40,150 bases of DNA from Flavobacteriales bacterium UBA5933 (GCA_002430925.1 DJDD01000050.1:1-40150), one strand, 5' to 3'. Positions 29,559 to 37,481 are shown, counted from the first letter of the stretch. The notes: generated from the sequence alone by a model not told the origin. Numbers and translations: made by a program.

Positions 29559-29572
29559 AAATTAAATATATT

Positions 29573-29743
29573 ATGAAGCAATTTATAGTAATGACTTTAT
29601 TTCGTTTAGGTGATTTTGTTAGTCGAACTAAATTAATGAATTATGAATTTGGAGCAGATTTTTATAATTTCTTAATGGTAAAATCTTCAAAATTACAAGA
29701 TAAATGGAATTTAAAAGAACCTTGGGGAGAGGCTGAAAATTAA
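29573..29743 (+). CDS. Small late protein (56 aa)
   Basis: MKQFIVMTLFRLGDFVSRTK, LMNYEFGADFYNFLMVKSSK, ending KEPWGEAEN. No family. Between portal and the next terminator, with coding-like composition and correct spacing. Confidence 0.55.
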   Translation: MKQFIVMTLFRLGDFVSRTKLMNYEFGADFYNFLMVKSSKLQDKWNLKEPWGEAEN

Positions 29744-29755
29744 ACAATAACAATC

Positions 29756-29790
29756 AACCTGCTATCGGTTTTTCCGATGGTAGGTTTTAA
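29756..29790 (+). terminator. Intrinsic terminator in the late operon
   Basis: Thirteen-bp stem (29756-29768 with 29774-29786, two G-T pairs), loop TTTTT and a short T run. It may be partial and reduce downstream expression within the late operon. Confidence 0.65.
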
Positions 29791-29816
29791 ATACAGCGAA
29801 TTCGCCATAATTAGAT

Positions 29817-29990
29817 ATGAAAATTAAAAAGAAACATTTAAACTGGAAATCAGGCTTTATTAGATTTAATAAATTCGAGTTAAATTGGTCAATTTATGAA
29901 ATTGCTTTACCGTTATCTATTGATTGGAGTACAAGCTTATTAAACATAAGAATATTATTTTTATCATTTTATTTCGGTAAACACATATAA
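29817..29990 (+). CDS. Small basic protein (57 aa)
   Basis: MKIKKKHLNWKSGFIRFNKF, ELNWSIYEIALPLSIDWSTS, LLNIRILFLSFYFGKHI. Aromatic-rich strands with a hydrophobic end; no family recognised. Stop is 1 nt before the next start. Confidence 0.5.
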   Translation: MKIKKKHLNWKSGFIRFNKFELNWSIYEIALPLSIDWSTSLLNIRILFLSFYFGKHI

Positions 29991-29991
29991 C

Positions 29992-30159
29992 ATGAGAAAA
30001 CCAATGCCAATTAATGGATTAGAACACGAATGCACTTCAAAAGTAGGGCGTAAAATGTATTGTTATATCAAAAATGTTCGAGGTATTAGAAAATTCGTTA
30101 AAAAGACTATGAATAGAAGATTTAGAAAAGAAGCTAAACAAAACTTATTAGACGAATGA
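29992..30159 (+). CDS. Small basic protein (55 aa)
   Basis: MRKPMPINGLEHECTSKVGR then KMYCYIKNVRGIRKFVKKTM and NRRFRKEAKQNLLDE. Highly basic. The TGA overlaps the ATG of the head morphogenesis gene (ATGA), so it is translationally coupled. Its composition suggests a DNA- or head-associated small protein. Confidence 0.6.
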   Translation: MRKPMPINGLEHECTSKVGRKMYCYIKNVRGIRKFVKKTMNRRFRKEAKQNLLDE

Positions 30160-31178
30160 CAATCGAACAATTTATAATTGAAAACGAACTTCAAGCAAGA
30201 GTAAGCTCAGCAAAGCAATTAAGACGAATTGAATTATTATTTGAAAAGTATTTATCTGAAATAATACGATTATACGGATTTAATGCTAATCTTGATGATT
30301 TGACACCTCAATTAAAAAAAGAGTTCGAAAACCTAACAAAAAAGCTGTCTATTGACTTAGAGAAACGAATAAATGTTGCAACCAAAGAACAATGGTTACT
30401 CGCTCAGTCAACTGCAACCAAATTCGTAAATACTTTTTTTGAGGTTGATAATCTTAAAGAAGCTACTCAGAAAATATTTAGAAATACTCATTTAGAACAA
30501 TATTTTGAAGCACAAAAGAGTAGATTAACTAAATTTAAGCTATCAGATAGAGTTTGGAAGTATTCAAAGCAGTTTGAAACAAATGTTATTGATGCTTTTT
30601 CTATTGCTCTTAAAAATGGTGATTCTGCTCAAAAATTAAGTCGAGATTTAAAACAGTATCTCAAAAATCCAGATGCTTTATTCCGTCGTGTACGTGATGA
30701 GAAAGGACAATTGCATCTTTCTAAAAACGCTGCCGCATATAATCCAGGTCAAGGAGTTTATCGTTCAGCACATAAAAATGCTTTAAGATTAGCAAGTTCA
30801 GAAATTAATGCCTTTTACAAAGAAGCCGAAAACACAAGATGGGCTAGCATGGATTTTGTTGTTGGAATTGAAATCAAACGCTCTAATAATTTCTTTGATT
30901 GTAAGATTTGTGAGTCTTTAAAAGGTAAATATCCAAAAACGTTTAAATTTAACGGTTGGCATACACAGTGCCGTTGCTACCAAATTCCAATCCTAAAACC
31001 AATCGAAATGTTTACTGACGAGCTAAAAGGAGCTGTAAAAGAAGATTATTCTCATTTAGGTAATTTTCAAAAAACTGAAATAACAAAAATGCCTGCTAAT
31101 TTTGTTAATCATTTAAAAGAAAACGCAAGCATTTATAAAGGTTATAAAACTGTTCCTTATTGGGTTAATGTTGAATAA
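30156..31178 (+). CDS. Minor head / head morphogenesis protein (Mu gpF, SPP1 gp7 type)
   Basis: 340 residues, largely helical. The C-terminal domain has the family signature: LASSEINAFYKEAENTRWAS, then FDCKICESLKGKYP and GWHTQCRCYQIPIL (Cys-Cys and His-x-x-Cys-x-Cys, probably zinc-binding). It is placed after the portal as in SPP1-type phages. It is followed by a strong terminator that faces a leftward cassette. Confidence 0.85.
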   Translation: MTIEQFIIENELQARVSSAKQLRRIELLFEKYLSEIIRLYGFNANLDDLTPQLKKEFENLTKKLSIDLEKRINVATKEQWLLAQSTATKFVNTFFEVDNLKEATQKIFRNTHLEQYFEAQKSRLTKFKLSDRVWKYSKQFETNVIDAFSIALKNGDSAQKLSRDLKQYLKNPDALFRRVRDEKGQLHLSKNAAAYNPGQGVYRSAHKNALRLASSEINAFYKEAENTRWASMDFVVGIEIKRSNNFFDCKICESLKGKYPKTFKFNGWHTQCRCYQIPILKPIEMFTDELKGAVKEDYSHLGNFQKTEITKMPANFVNHLKENASIYKGYKTVPYWVNVE

Positions 31179-31211
31179 GATAATGAATTTTCTAATTTGT
31201 TGTTTTTATTT

Positions 31212-31247
31212 AAAAAGGGTGTCGTGAAACGCGACGCCCTTTTTTTA
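31212..31247. terminator. Strong bidirectional-looking terminator
   Basis: AAGGGTGTCG pairs with CGACGCCCTT, with A run before and T run after. It separates the rightward head gene from the convergent leftward cassette. Confidence 0.8.
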
Positions 31248-31258
31248 TTGTTTTAGTT

Positions 31259-31507
31259 TTAAACTATTTTATTATTCATTTTAAAAAGCTCTTCTATTTG
31301 TTTCTCATGTTTATTAATATCGTCCCACGAAACAAATCTAGGTACTTCAATTATTTTATTTTTAGGTGAATTAAAAGCATTTCTTATATCTTTTAAACTC
31401 ATTGAAGATAATATATTTAATGGAATATTAGCTTCATGATGTTTGTTTAATCTTCTAGCAAGCACTTTCTTTCTTAAAGAAGCGTTTCTGTAATTATTCT
31501 TTTTCAT
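31259..31507 (-). CDS. Accessory cassette gene 4, unknown basic protein
   Basis: 82 residues. Very basic N-terminus (MKKNNYRNASLRKKVLARRL NK) and a helical C-terminus (EKQIEELFKMNNKIV); VPRFVSWDDI in between. No family. Last gene of the leftward cassette, 16 nt after the preceding gene. Confidence 0.65.
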   Translation of the reverse strand: MKKNNYRNASLRKKVLARRLNKHHEANIPLNILSSMSLKDIRNAFNSPKNKIIEVPRFVSWDDINKHEKQIEELFKMNNKIV

Positions 31508-31523
31508 ATCTTATTTAGTTTAG

Positions 31524-31808
31524 TTATTTAACTTCGCTTACTATATCCTCTAACGCTTGATGCAATTTTTGAAAGTCAACATTTCCGTTAGATAAGTATT
31601 CTCTAAATTCTTCATTAGAAATACCTATGTTGTCAGCTATTTTTTCAGCAACTGGAATACCTCTATTTCTAAATTGATTAAAAACATGAGTGTCTATTAT
31701 ATCTAACGACTTAACAGTTTCATACAAATAAGTCATGTCACTGATTTCAATTCTGTATATTTTAGAAATTTCCTTTATTAAATCACTTTTCATAGATTGT
31801 ATTTTCAT
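31524..31808 (-). CDS. Accessory cassette gene 3, helical protein with HTH-like segment
   Basis: 94 residues. SDLIKEISKIYRIEISDMTY, then GIPVAEKIADNIGISNEEFREYL, which resembles a helix-turn-helix (EKIADNIGISNEEFREYL), and QALEDIVSEVK. Start could be either Met1 or Met6. No family assigned. Same strand and tight spacing as its neighbours. Confidence 0.62.
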   Translation of the reverse strand: MKIQSMKSDLIKEISKIYRIEISDMTYLYETVKSLDIIDTHVFNQFRNRGIPVAEKIADNIGISNEEFREYLSNGNVDFQKLHQALEDIVSEVK

Positions 31809-31821
31809 TATTCAAATACTC

Positions 31822-32124
31822 TTATTTAACTTCAATATTCTGCAAAAGAAACGCTAAGCTTTCTGGTGTAGGTTCGCAAATCAACTCCCATTTAGCAAGA
31901 GTTAAATAATAAGTTCTACTAACGACTTTGAAGTCTAAACATGTTGAATCACCAAACGGTGAATTGTTTTTTAAAGGCTTTATTCTAAATGAAGCAATAT
32001 CGAAATCTTCATCACTTGTTTTAATAAAATCTCCAACACTAGGAACATAACTCATTTCTTTTACAGAACTAAGACAGAACATTTTTTTGTTTTTCCCGTC
32101 GCATCTAAACCAAACTTTTGTCAT
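31822..32124 (-). CDS. Accessory cassette gene 2, unknown
   Basis: 100 residues, beta-rich: TKVWFRCDGKNKKMFCLSSV, VPSVGDFIKTSDEDF, YYLTLAKWELICEPTPES. Pattern suggests a small beta barrel. No family. The start overlaps the stop of the HTH gene (ATGA), so both are co-translated. Confidence 0.65.
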   Translation of the reverse strand: MTKVWFRCDGKNKKMFCLSSVKEMSYVPSVGDFIKTSDEDFDIASFRIKPLKNNSPFGDSTCLDFKVVSRTYYLTLAKWELICEPTPESLAFLLQNIEVK

Positions 32125-32285
32125 TTTTTCTCTTTTTTAAATTCTTCAAATAATTTAACTACCACATCTTCATATCTCTTTTTAGCAGATGAATTTCGGT
32201 AAGCTACTTCGGTTTTAAAACCAAATATTTCAGACATTTTTTTATTAGTTAAATTGTAAAGTTTTTTAATTTCTTTAAAATTCAT
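32121..32285 (-). CDS. Accessory cassette gene 1, small HTH protein (54 aa)
   Basis: MNFKEIKKLYNLTNKKMSEI then FGFKTEVAYRNSSAKKRYED and VVVKLFEEFKKEKK. An HTH of the phage Cro/transcription-regulator kind (LTNKKMSEIFGFKTEVAYRN). First gene of a four-gene leftward operon; an inverted repeat directly in its promoter suggests autoregulation. Confidence 0.65.
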   Translation of the reverse strand: MNFKEIKKLYNLTNKKMSEIFGFKTEVAYRNSSAKKRYEDVVVKLFEEFKKEKK

Positions 32286-32289
32286 GTTA

Positions 32290-32314
32290 CAAATGTAAGC
32301 ATATATTTACATTT
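32290..32314 (-). promoter_or_regulatory. Leftward cassette promoter with overlapping dyad
   Basis: On the minus strand TACATTTG (32297-32290) fits TAnnTTTG. A perfect inverted repeat AAATGTAA-N8-TTACATTT (32291-32314) covers it. No clear TTG is seen upstream. The dyad is the natural binding site for the cassette's own HTH protein. Confidence 0.5.
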
Positions 32315-32347
32315 AAAAAAAATAAATTTAAAATTTTTTCCACGAAC

Positions 32348-32362
32348 AACTTCCGACTAACT
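32348..32362 (+). repeat. 15-bp repeat AACTTCCGACTAACT, copy 1
   Basis: AACTTCCGACTAACT, identical to 37534-37548. Both copies lie 75-95 bp upstream of a rightward structural gene start (32441 and 37623) and are followed by T-rich DNA. Confidence 0.65.
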
Positions 32363-32440
32363 CGCTCGTTTTTATAATAATCAACCTAAAATCGCAGGTT
32401 ATTTTTGTTTTAATCAAAATGAAATTTAAATCTCATTATA

Positions 32441-33094
32441 ATGAAACAAAAAATTATTGAATTACTTAATGCTAAATTCTTAGCTAAAGGCGTTCGAAAA
32501 GATGTTTTGGCACAATTAGCAACTGCTTTTTCGTTACAAGCAACAACAGAAGAAGAAGCTCAGGCACTTGTCGACAAGTTAACAGATGAACAAGTAACTG
32601 ATTTTCAAAAAGAATATCGTTCGGAAGTTGATTCGGAAATTTCCAAAGCTACTAAAACAGCTCTTGAAAAAGCTGGGAAAGGAAGTGGAGGAGATCCAGA
32701 ACCAAAACCAGAAGAAGGAGAGGGTAAAACTGATCCAACAGATATAGAGACAATTATTGCTAATGCAGTAGCAAAAGCAACTACTCCATTGGTGGAGAAA
32801 ATTAATGCTATTGAATCTGGTAAAACAACCGAAACAAGGCTTTCACAGATTAACGACATTTTAAAAGACGCTAAAGATGAAACTTTGAAGAATACTATTT
32901 CAAAGAACTTTGCCCGTATGTCTTTTGAAAATGACGAATCTTTTGCGGAATACTTGACAGAAATTCAAACAGATGTTACTACATCAAATCAAACAATTAC
33001 TAATCAAGGTTTAACTAATCATCGACCAGGTACAGGAGGAGCTGGAAACGGCGGAAAGCTTTCTGAATCTGATTATGATGCGATGGTTCAATAA
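32441..33094 (+). CDS. Scaffold-like structural protein
   Basis: 217 residues, acidic and helical: IELLNAKFLAKGVRKDVLAQ, then EEEAQALVDKLTDEQV, a Gly/Pro/Glu linker (SGGDPEPKPEEGEGK), helices to 180, and a Gly-rich tail (PGTGGAGNGGKLSESDYDAM). The composition and its place directly before the decoration and capsid genes fit a scaffold protein. No direct family match. Confidence 0.68.
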   Translation: MKQKIIELLNAKFLAKGVRKDVLAQLATAFSLQATTEEEAQALVDKLTDEQVTDFQKEYRSEVDSEISKATKTALEKAGKGSGGDPEPKPEEGEGKTDPTDIETIIANAVAKATTPLVEKINAIESGKTTETRLSQINDILKDAKDETLKNTISKNFARMSFENDESFAEYLTEIQTDVTTSNQTITNQGLTNHRPGTGGAGNGGKLSESDYDAMVQ

Positions 33095-33113
33095 TCTTTA
33101 AAATCAATTTAAA

Positions 33114-33515
33114 ATGGCAAAAGGACTATACGTTGAATTAACGAGTTCAAAAGAATATCCAACAAATGGAAAAGATCAAGTTGTTTGGAGAAATAAGCTT
33201 GGTTATTATAATGGAGGAAGAACATTAGATGTAACTAATCTTACAGATACTGCAATATACGCAGGACATATTGTTGTTAGAGATAAAACAACAGAAGTAT
33301 GCAGAGCTTTAGAGGTTGCTGATGATACATTTAGCGATATTAAAGAAAATGATGAAATCTTAGGATTAACAGTTTCATCTGTACCTAAAGAAAAAGCATT
33401 TGTAAGTATGGTTACAATTGGAATCGCAGCTGAAAACGCACTTCCATTTAAAATGACTGCTGAACTTAAAGAAAAAGTTCAAAAAGCACTGCCAGGTTTA
33501 CAATTTCATAAATAA
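33114..33515 (+). CDS. Probable head decoration or fibre-base protein
   Basis: 133 residues. GYYNGGRTLDVTNLTDTAIY, AGHIVVRDKTTEVCRALEVA and ILGLTVSSVPKEKAFVSMVT form the repeated beta pattern typical of decoration-type proteins placed before the capsid gene. No exact family named. 19 nt after the scaffold-like gene and 17 nt before the capsid gene. Confidence 0.62.
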   Translation: MAKGLYVELTSSKEYPTNGKDQVVWRNKLGYYNGGRTLDVTNLTDTAIYAGHIVVRDKTTEVCRALEVADDTFSDIKENDEILGLTVSSVPKEKAFVSMVTIGIAAENALPFKMTAELKEKVQKALPGLQFHK

Positions 33516-33532
33516 CAATTAAAAATATTATA

Positions 33533-34657
33533 ATGACACAAACACAATCATTATTTTTAGATTATACAGAAGCTCATTACACTAGCTATATTTTAGCTAA
33601 GTATAAAAAAATTAATGGACTTTCAGAAGGAGCCATTAAGCCTTATCTATTCCAGCAGAAATTAGATCAAACATATTCTGTAGACGGAAATTGGAAAACT
33701 GTTACAGGTTTATTCAAAAACGTTTTAGCAGATTATGTAGATATTGATTCTCCAGCGTCATTAAAATCGCGAGGCTCTCGCGGGATTGCAGAAGGTGAAA
33801 TTCCAGACATTTCTAACAAATATGTCAAATCTGCTAAGCAATTACGTCAAATCAGAACAATGATTGCAACATACGCAACTAATCCCGATTTAGGAGCAGA
33901 TTATGAAAAGCAAATCATTCAGGAGTTATTCCGTGATGACGCTAATTCATTGCAGAATATCTATGAATTGCATGAATATTCGTTCTTAAAAGGGTTTTCG
34001 AATGGAGTATTTGAGGTTGATCAAGATGTTTCGAATGGAGTTACTCTAAGAGCAAATTTTAGATATTTAGCAGAACATGAGTTTAAATCTGATAATTTCA
34101 CAACCATTACTGTTGATGATATTAATAAGATTTATGAGAGATCGAAAACTGACGGGAATACATTAGTAGAGGTTTATATTGACGCTTCTGCAATGGCTAA
34201 AATCAAGAAAGATCCATCATTTAAAGAGCAATTCGCTTTCAGTAAAGACATTGTTGCGGACGCAAGTAAATTGCCAAACTTAACGTCTTCTAAAGTAAAA
34301 GAATTCTTTAAAGATGAATGGGGGTTAACTGTCGTAACAGATGGAGTAGATAGAACTTTTATTGCTCAAAAAGATGGTACAGATACGACTGTTAAGCCAT
34401 GGGCAGAAGGAGTAATAATTTTTACATCTTCTGTTAAAGTAGGTTCTTTAATTTGGACTCACACTGAGGAATACTTCACACCTACAGAAGCAGTTAAATA
34501 CCAATTAGTAGGTCATGTATTAATGAGTAAATTCGGAACTACTGATCCTAAGTCAGAAGGTACAAAAGCAGAAGCTAGAGCTTTACCTGTAATTGGTGCA
34601 GTTGAAGGTATTTACAGATTAGAAACTGTTGATTCTACAGAACTTCCAGAAGGTTAA
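33533..34657 (+). CDS. Major capsid protein
   Basis: 374 residues. Position (after scaffold and decoration), length and pattern fit a HK97-fold/phage_cap_E-type coat protein: an N-terminal arm to about 95 (DSPASLKSRGSRGIAEGEIP), then IRTMIATYATNPDLG, VEVYIDASAMAKIKKDPSFK, GVIIFTSSVKVGSLIWTHTE and the terminal LPVIGAVEGIYRLETVDSTE. I am sure of the role, less so of the exact family. Confidence 0.82.
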   Translation: MTQTQSLFLDYTEAHYTSYILAKYKKINGLSEGAIKPYLFQQKLDQTYSVDGNWKTVTGLFKNVLADYVDIDSPASLKSRGSRGIAEGEIPDISNKYVKSAKQLRQIRTMIATYATNPDLGADYEKQIIQELFRDDANSLQNIYELHEYSFLKGFSNGVFEVDQDVSNGVTLRANFRYLAEHEFKSDNFTTITVDDINKIYERSKTDGNTLVEVYIDASAMAKIKKDPSFKEQFAFSKDIVADASKLPNLTSSKVKEFFKDEWGLTVVTDGVDRTFIAQKDGTDTTVKPWAEGVIIFTSSVKVGSLIWTHTEEYFTPTEAVKYQLVGHVLMSKFGTTDPKSEGTKAEARALPVIGAVEGIYRLETVDSTELPEG

Positions 34658-34668
34658 AATAAATTATC

Positions 34669-35109
34669 ATGGCAAAAGTAACAATCACTAAAAAATTAGT
34701 AGAAGAAAATTCTCAGTTAGCGCAATTGCTAGCTGAGAAAAATATCGAAGTCGGATCTAAAATTGAGCAATCGGAATTGGACGAATTGTATAAAATTTTA
34801 GAAACAACTGAATTGTACGAATTAACTCAAGAAGATTTTGACAAAGAACCAGGACTTACGGAAAAAGGTTTTGAAGTAGGCCATTTTGTTAGACTCAACA
34901 AAAAGGTCGATAACACGTCTAAAGTAGACGAAAATCCACAGAAGGACATTGATGTCCCTCTGTCAAAACCTTCTTATGTTGTTATTTCTCGTTTCATAGA
35001 CAAACACAATAAGTCTAAGGTTTTTGAAGCTAGAGAAGTTGTTCCTGTTGATTTCGATGAAGATCGTATTGCAGATTTGTTAGAGCGTAAATTAATTGAA
35101 TTAGTATAA
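34669..35109 (+). CDS. Unknown head-associated protein
   Basis: 146 residues, acidic. Two segments: a helical N-terminal part (KKLVEENSQLAQLLAEKNIE) and a C-terminal strand part (YVVISRFIDKHNKSKVFEAR, then DFDEDRIADLLERKLIELV). Overlaps the next gene by 1 nt (TAATG). Role in the head-tail join is inferred from position. Confidence 0.65.
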   Translation: MAKVTITKKLVEENSQLAQLLAEKNIEVGSKIEQSELDELYKILETTELYELTQEDFDKEPGLTEKGFEVGHFVRLNKKVDNTSKVDENPQKDIDVPLSKPSYVVISRFIDKHNKSKVFEAREVVPVDFDEDRIADLLERKLIELV

Positions 35110-35435
35110 TGACAAATAAAGAATATATACAAAGTATTTTGTCAAGGGTTGGAGCAAATGAAACTGACACAGAAATTCTATTTGCAGAAAATCCAAGTTT
35201 AGTTCCAGATACAAAACTAAACCTTACAGATTGCCAAAATGCTTTGTACGATTCTTTTAGTTCATGGATTCCGATGTATTCAAGTTTATCTGAAGGCGAC
35301 ATGTCTATTTCATGGAATTGGAACTCAGTTAAAGCAATAATGAGCCAAATTTCTAAGAAATTAAACAAGGATAATCCTTTTGACGAGATAGATAACAAGC
35401 CAAAAGCGAAAGCATTTAGACCATGGAGGTATTAG
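35109..35435 (+). CDS. Probable head-tail connector
   Basis: 108 residues, helical: KEYIQSILSRVGANETDTEI, NLTDCQNALYDSFSSWIPMY, SVKAIMSQISKKLNKDNPF. Small helical connector proteins follow the capsid gene in most siphophages. Overlaps the next start by 13 nt. No direct family match. Confidence 0.65.
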   Translation: MTNKEYIQSILSRVGANETDTEILFAENPSLVPDTKLNLTDCQNALYDSFSSWIPMYSSLSEGDMSISWNWNSVKAIMSQISKKLNKDNPFDEIDNKPKAKAFRPWRY

Positions 35436-35755
35436 GTCATATTCATTATTTATTTGTTCGTGATATTTCTATTTCCAAAGATGAAGAAACAGGAGAAACT
35501 GTTGAGGTTGATAACGGTTTAAAATTCATTGGAAAATGTAGAGAGCAAGTAAATGGTAGCGGTCGCTTAATAGCTGGAGTTGATGGAAGTATGATAACAT
35601 TTAATTCAGTTGTTCATTTAGATAAAAATGTAAGTTCTATTGAAGCAGGAAAAGAGGTTATTATCTCTAATGATTCAGAAGGAAAGTATATAAGAATTAA
35701 AGGTATTGTTTTAAGATTTACACAAGGATTATTACACAATAGATTATGGGTTTAA
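35423..35755 (+). CDS. Probable head closure protein
   Basis: 110 residues, almost all beta: FVRDISISKDEETGETVEVD, FIGKCREQVNGSGRLIAGVD, EVIISNDSEGKYIRIKGIVL. Matches the size and beta-barrel character of head-closure proteins, second connector in the usual order. Overlaps the tail-component gene by 10 nt. Confidence 0.6.
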   Translation: MEVLGHIHYLFVRDISISKDEETGETVEVDNGLKFIGKCREQVNGSGRLIAGVDGSMITFNSVVHLDKNVSSIEAGKEVIISNDSEGKYIRIKGIVLRFTQGLLHNRLWV

Positions 35756-36177
35756 AAGCGAATTTCAGTAATAGCGATTTAAAGAATTTTCACAAGAAGA
35801 TTGAGCGAGATGTTTTAAATAAATCTATTGAAGCTTATAAATATCTTGGAGAATTAATTGTTTCTCATGCTAAAAATAATGTTGGTTTTACGGACCAAAC
35901 AGGAAATTTAAGGTCATCGATTGGTTATGTTCTCTTTGTAAATGAGCAAGTTTATAAAGAATCATACGAAGGTAAGCAAGAGGGAATGAAAGCAGGTAAA
36001 GATATAGCTAGAGAATTAGTTTTATCATTAAGAAGAATGCCAATTGTATTAGTTATTACTGCAGGAATGAATTACGCTTATCAAGTAGAAACAAAAGGTT
36101 ATAACGTTATTACGGGTTCTGAAAATTACGCCAAACAAACTGCTGAAACAATCATAAGACAACTTTTAAACTCTTAA
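35746..36177 (+). CDS. HK97 gp10-like tail component
   Basis: 143 residues. SNSDLKNFHKKIERDVLNKS, AKNNVGFTDQTGNLRSSIGY (the TGNLRxSI motif of the gp10 family) and ITAGMNYAYQVETKGYNVIT. Acts in joining head and tail. Complete. Confidence 0.8.
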   Translation: MGLKANFSNSDLKNFHKKIERDVLNKSIEAYKYLGELIVSHAKNNVGFTDQTGNLRSSIGYVLFVNEQVYKESYEGKQEGMKAGKDIARELVLSLRRMPIVLVITAGMNYAYQVETKGYNVITGSENYAKQTAETIIRQLLNS

Positions 36178-36180
36178 TCC

Positions 36181-36579
36181 ATGTACGATATTTTTGACGC
36201 AACCGAAATGCTTTTTAAAGCTTTAAATGTTCCAGAGGTTACAAATGCTATAAGTGGCGAGTTGTGTAATGGTGGTCGTCCTTTAAATTCACAGAAAGAA
36301 GACATTGTTGTGAATACCATCACTATAACAACTATTTATAAGCCACAACTAGCGACATCTAACATTAATATTCATGTAAAAGATATTGAAGTTGGCAAAC
36401 CAAACATTAAGCGTCTTAAGGATATATCAAGAATAGTAAGAAAAGCATTCGAATCTAATCAATTTATTGGTAAATCTGTTTACATATCAGACTTAGGAAT
36501 GTTACAAGAATCAGAACGAAAAGAACATTACGTAAATCTTCGTATTCAATGGAGGATTTACGACACAAAACAAAATTAA
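36181..36579 (+). CDS. Probable tail completion/terminator protein
   Basis: 132 residues. VTNAISGELCNGGRPLNSQK, EDIVVNTITITTIYKPQLAT, NINIHVKDIE and a C-terminal YVNLRIQWRIYDTKQN. Strand-rich with a helix, like tail terminators, and in the expected place before the tail tube. Family not named with certainty. Confidence 0.65.
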   Translation: MYDIFDATEMLFKALNVPEVTNAISGELCNGGRPLNSQKEDIVVNTITITTIYKPQLATSNINIHVKDIEVGKPNIKRLKDISRIVRKAFESNQFIGKSVYISDLGMLQESERKEHYVNLRIQWRIYDTKQN

Positions 36580-36605
36580 TTAATCAATTATAAAAATTTA
36601 AAATT

Positions 36606-37127
36606 ATGGCAGCAGTATACACATTCGGATTAGCCGAAATTTTAGTAGCTGACGTGTTGGAAACAGGTTTAATGCCTGCTACAGCGGATATGGTAAAAAT
36701 TGGAGAAGTTTTACAAGATTCTGCAAGTTTAACGCAGGAGGAAGGAGATAAAACAGAAATTTTTGAACAATCAAATCCAATTCCTAAAGTTGTTATTGAA
36801 CAAGCTGGAACAACAACAATTGCATTTAACCTTATGAATGTAGATCCTGCAATGTTGGGCGAATATATTGGTGGAGCTGTTAATGCAACTTCTAAAGAAT
36901 GGGAGTTTGACGGTAAAAAGAAGTCAGTAAACAAAGCTTTGTTTATTAAACCAGAACAAGGGATTTACTTTAAGCTACCTAAAGCTTCTATGTCGGCAGT
37001 TATTGCAGGAGATTTAAATCAAAGTGGATTATTAACTCTTAACTTCACTGTTACGCCTTTATCACCAGGTGATGGATTAAAATCTATTCTTGCTGGTTTA
37101 GTTGCTGATTTACCACCAGAAGGCTGA
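36606..37127 (+). CDS. Major tail (tube) protein, UGA-terminated short form
   Basis: 173 residues. Beta-rich tube protein pattern: GLAEILVADVLETGLMPATA, MVKIGEVLQDSASLTQEEGD, VVIEQAGTTTIAFNLMNVDP, SGLLTLNFTVTPLSPGDGLK. Placed directly after the tail completion gene. The stop is TGA at 37125-37127 and the same frame stays open for a further 117 codons, so a 291-residue extended form is possible by readthrough. Confidence 0.82.
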   Translation: MAAVYTFGLAEILVADVLETGLMPATADMVKIGEVLQDSASLTQEEGDKTEIFEQSNPIPKVVIEQAGTTTIAFNLMNVDPAMLGEYIGGAVNATSKEWEFDGKKKSVNKALFIKPEQGIYFKLPKASMSAVIAGDLNQSGLLTLNFTVTPLSPGDGLKSILAGLVADLPPEG

Positions 37128-37481
37128 AGAGAAATAAACCTTAAATCTGTATCTGCTAAAGATTTAATTTATCAAGTTTCTGAAAAAGATAAAGAAGAAT
37201 TAGGAGGTTCAAACAAAGATTTTGAGATTAATTTTAACCTTAAATTTCAAGAAGATTACAGTAAAGTATGTGTTTATGTACTAGGTAAGAATCAAAGTGA
37301 CGAAGGTGTTTTAATCAATTATAAAGTATTTGATGTCAGTCAAAAATCATTAACAGGTAAAATAGATTTCAATATTAATCTTTCAGACTATAAAGATGTT
37401 TATTGTGTTGTTTATGACGAATTAACAGATTTAAGGATAGATTCATTTGATGTAAATGAAATGAATTTTTCAGCAAAATAA
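37128..37481 (+). CDS. In-frame extension of the tail-tube gene beyond UGA
   Basis: 117 sense codons directly after the TGA, in the same frame, ending in a double TAA. The only ATG is six codons before the end, and no GTG or TTG start lies near the beginning, so independent translation is unlikely. The peptide (REINLKSVSAKDLIYQVSEK, then strands INFNLKFQEDYSKVCVYVLG and KIDFNINLSDYKDVYCVVYD) is beta-rich like tail-tube Ig-type add-on domains. Either readthrough or a recent nonsense mutation explains it. Confidence 0.6.
   Translation, partial: REINLKSVSAKDLIYQVSEKDKEELGGSNKDFEINFNLKFQEDYSKVCVYVLGKNQSDEGVLINYKVFDVSQKSLTGKIDFNINLSDYKDVYCVVYDELTDLRIDSFDVNEMNFSAK

Noticed and set aside
32605..32859. 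84-codon leftward frame opposite the scaffold-like gene
   Set aside because: Shadow of a repetitive acidic coding region; no promoter, no leader, no homology recognised.
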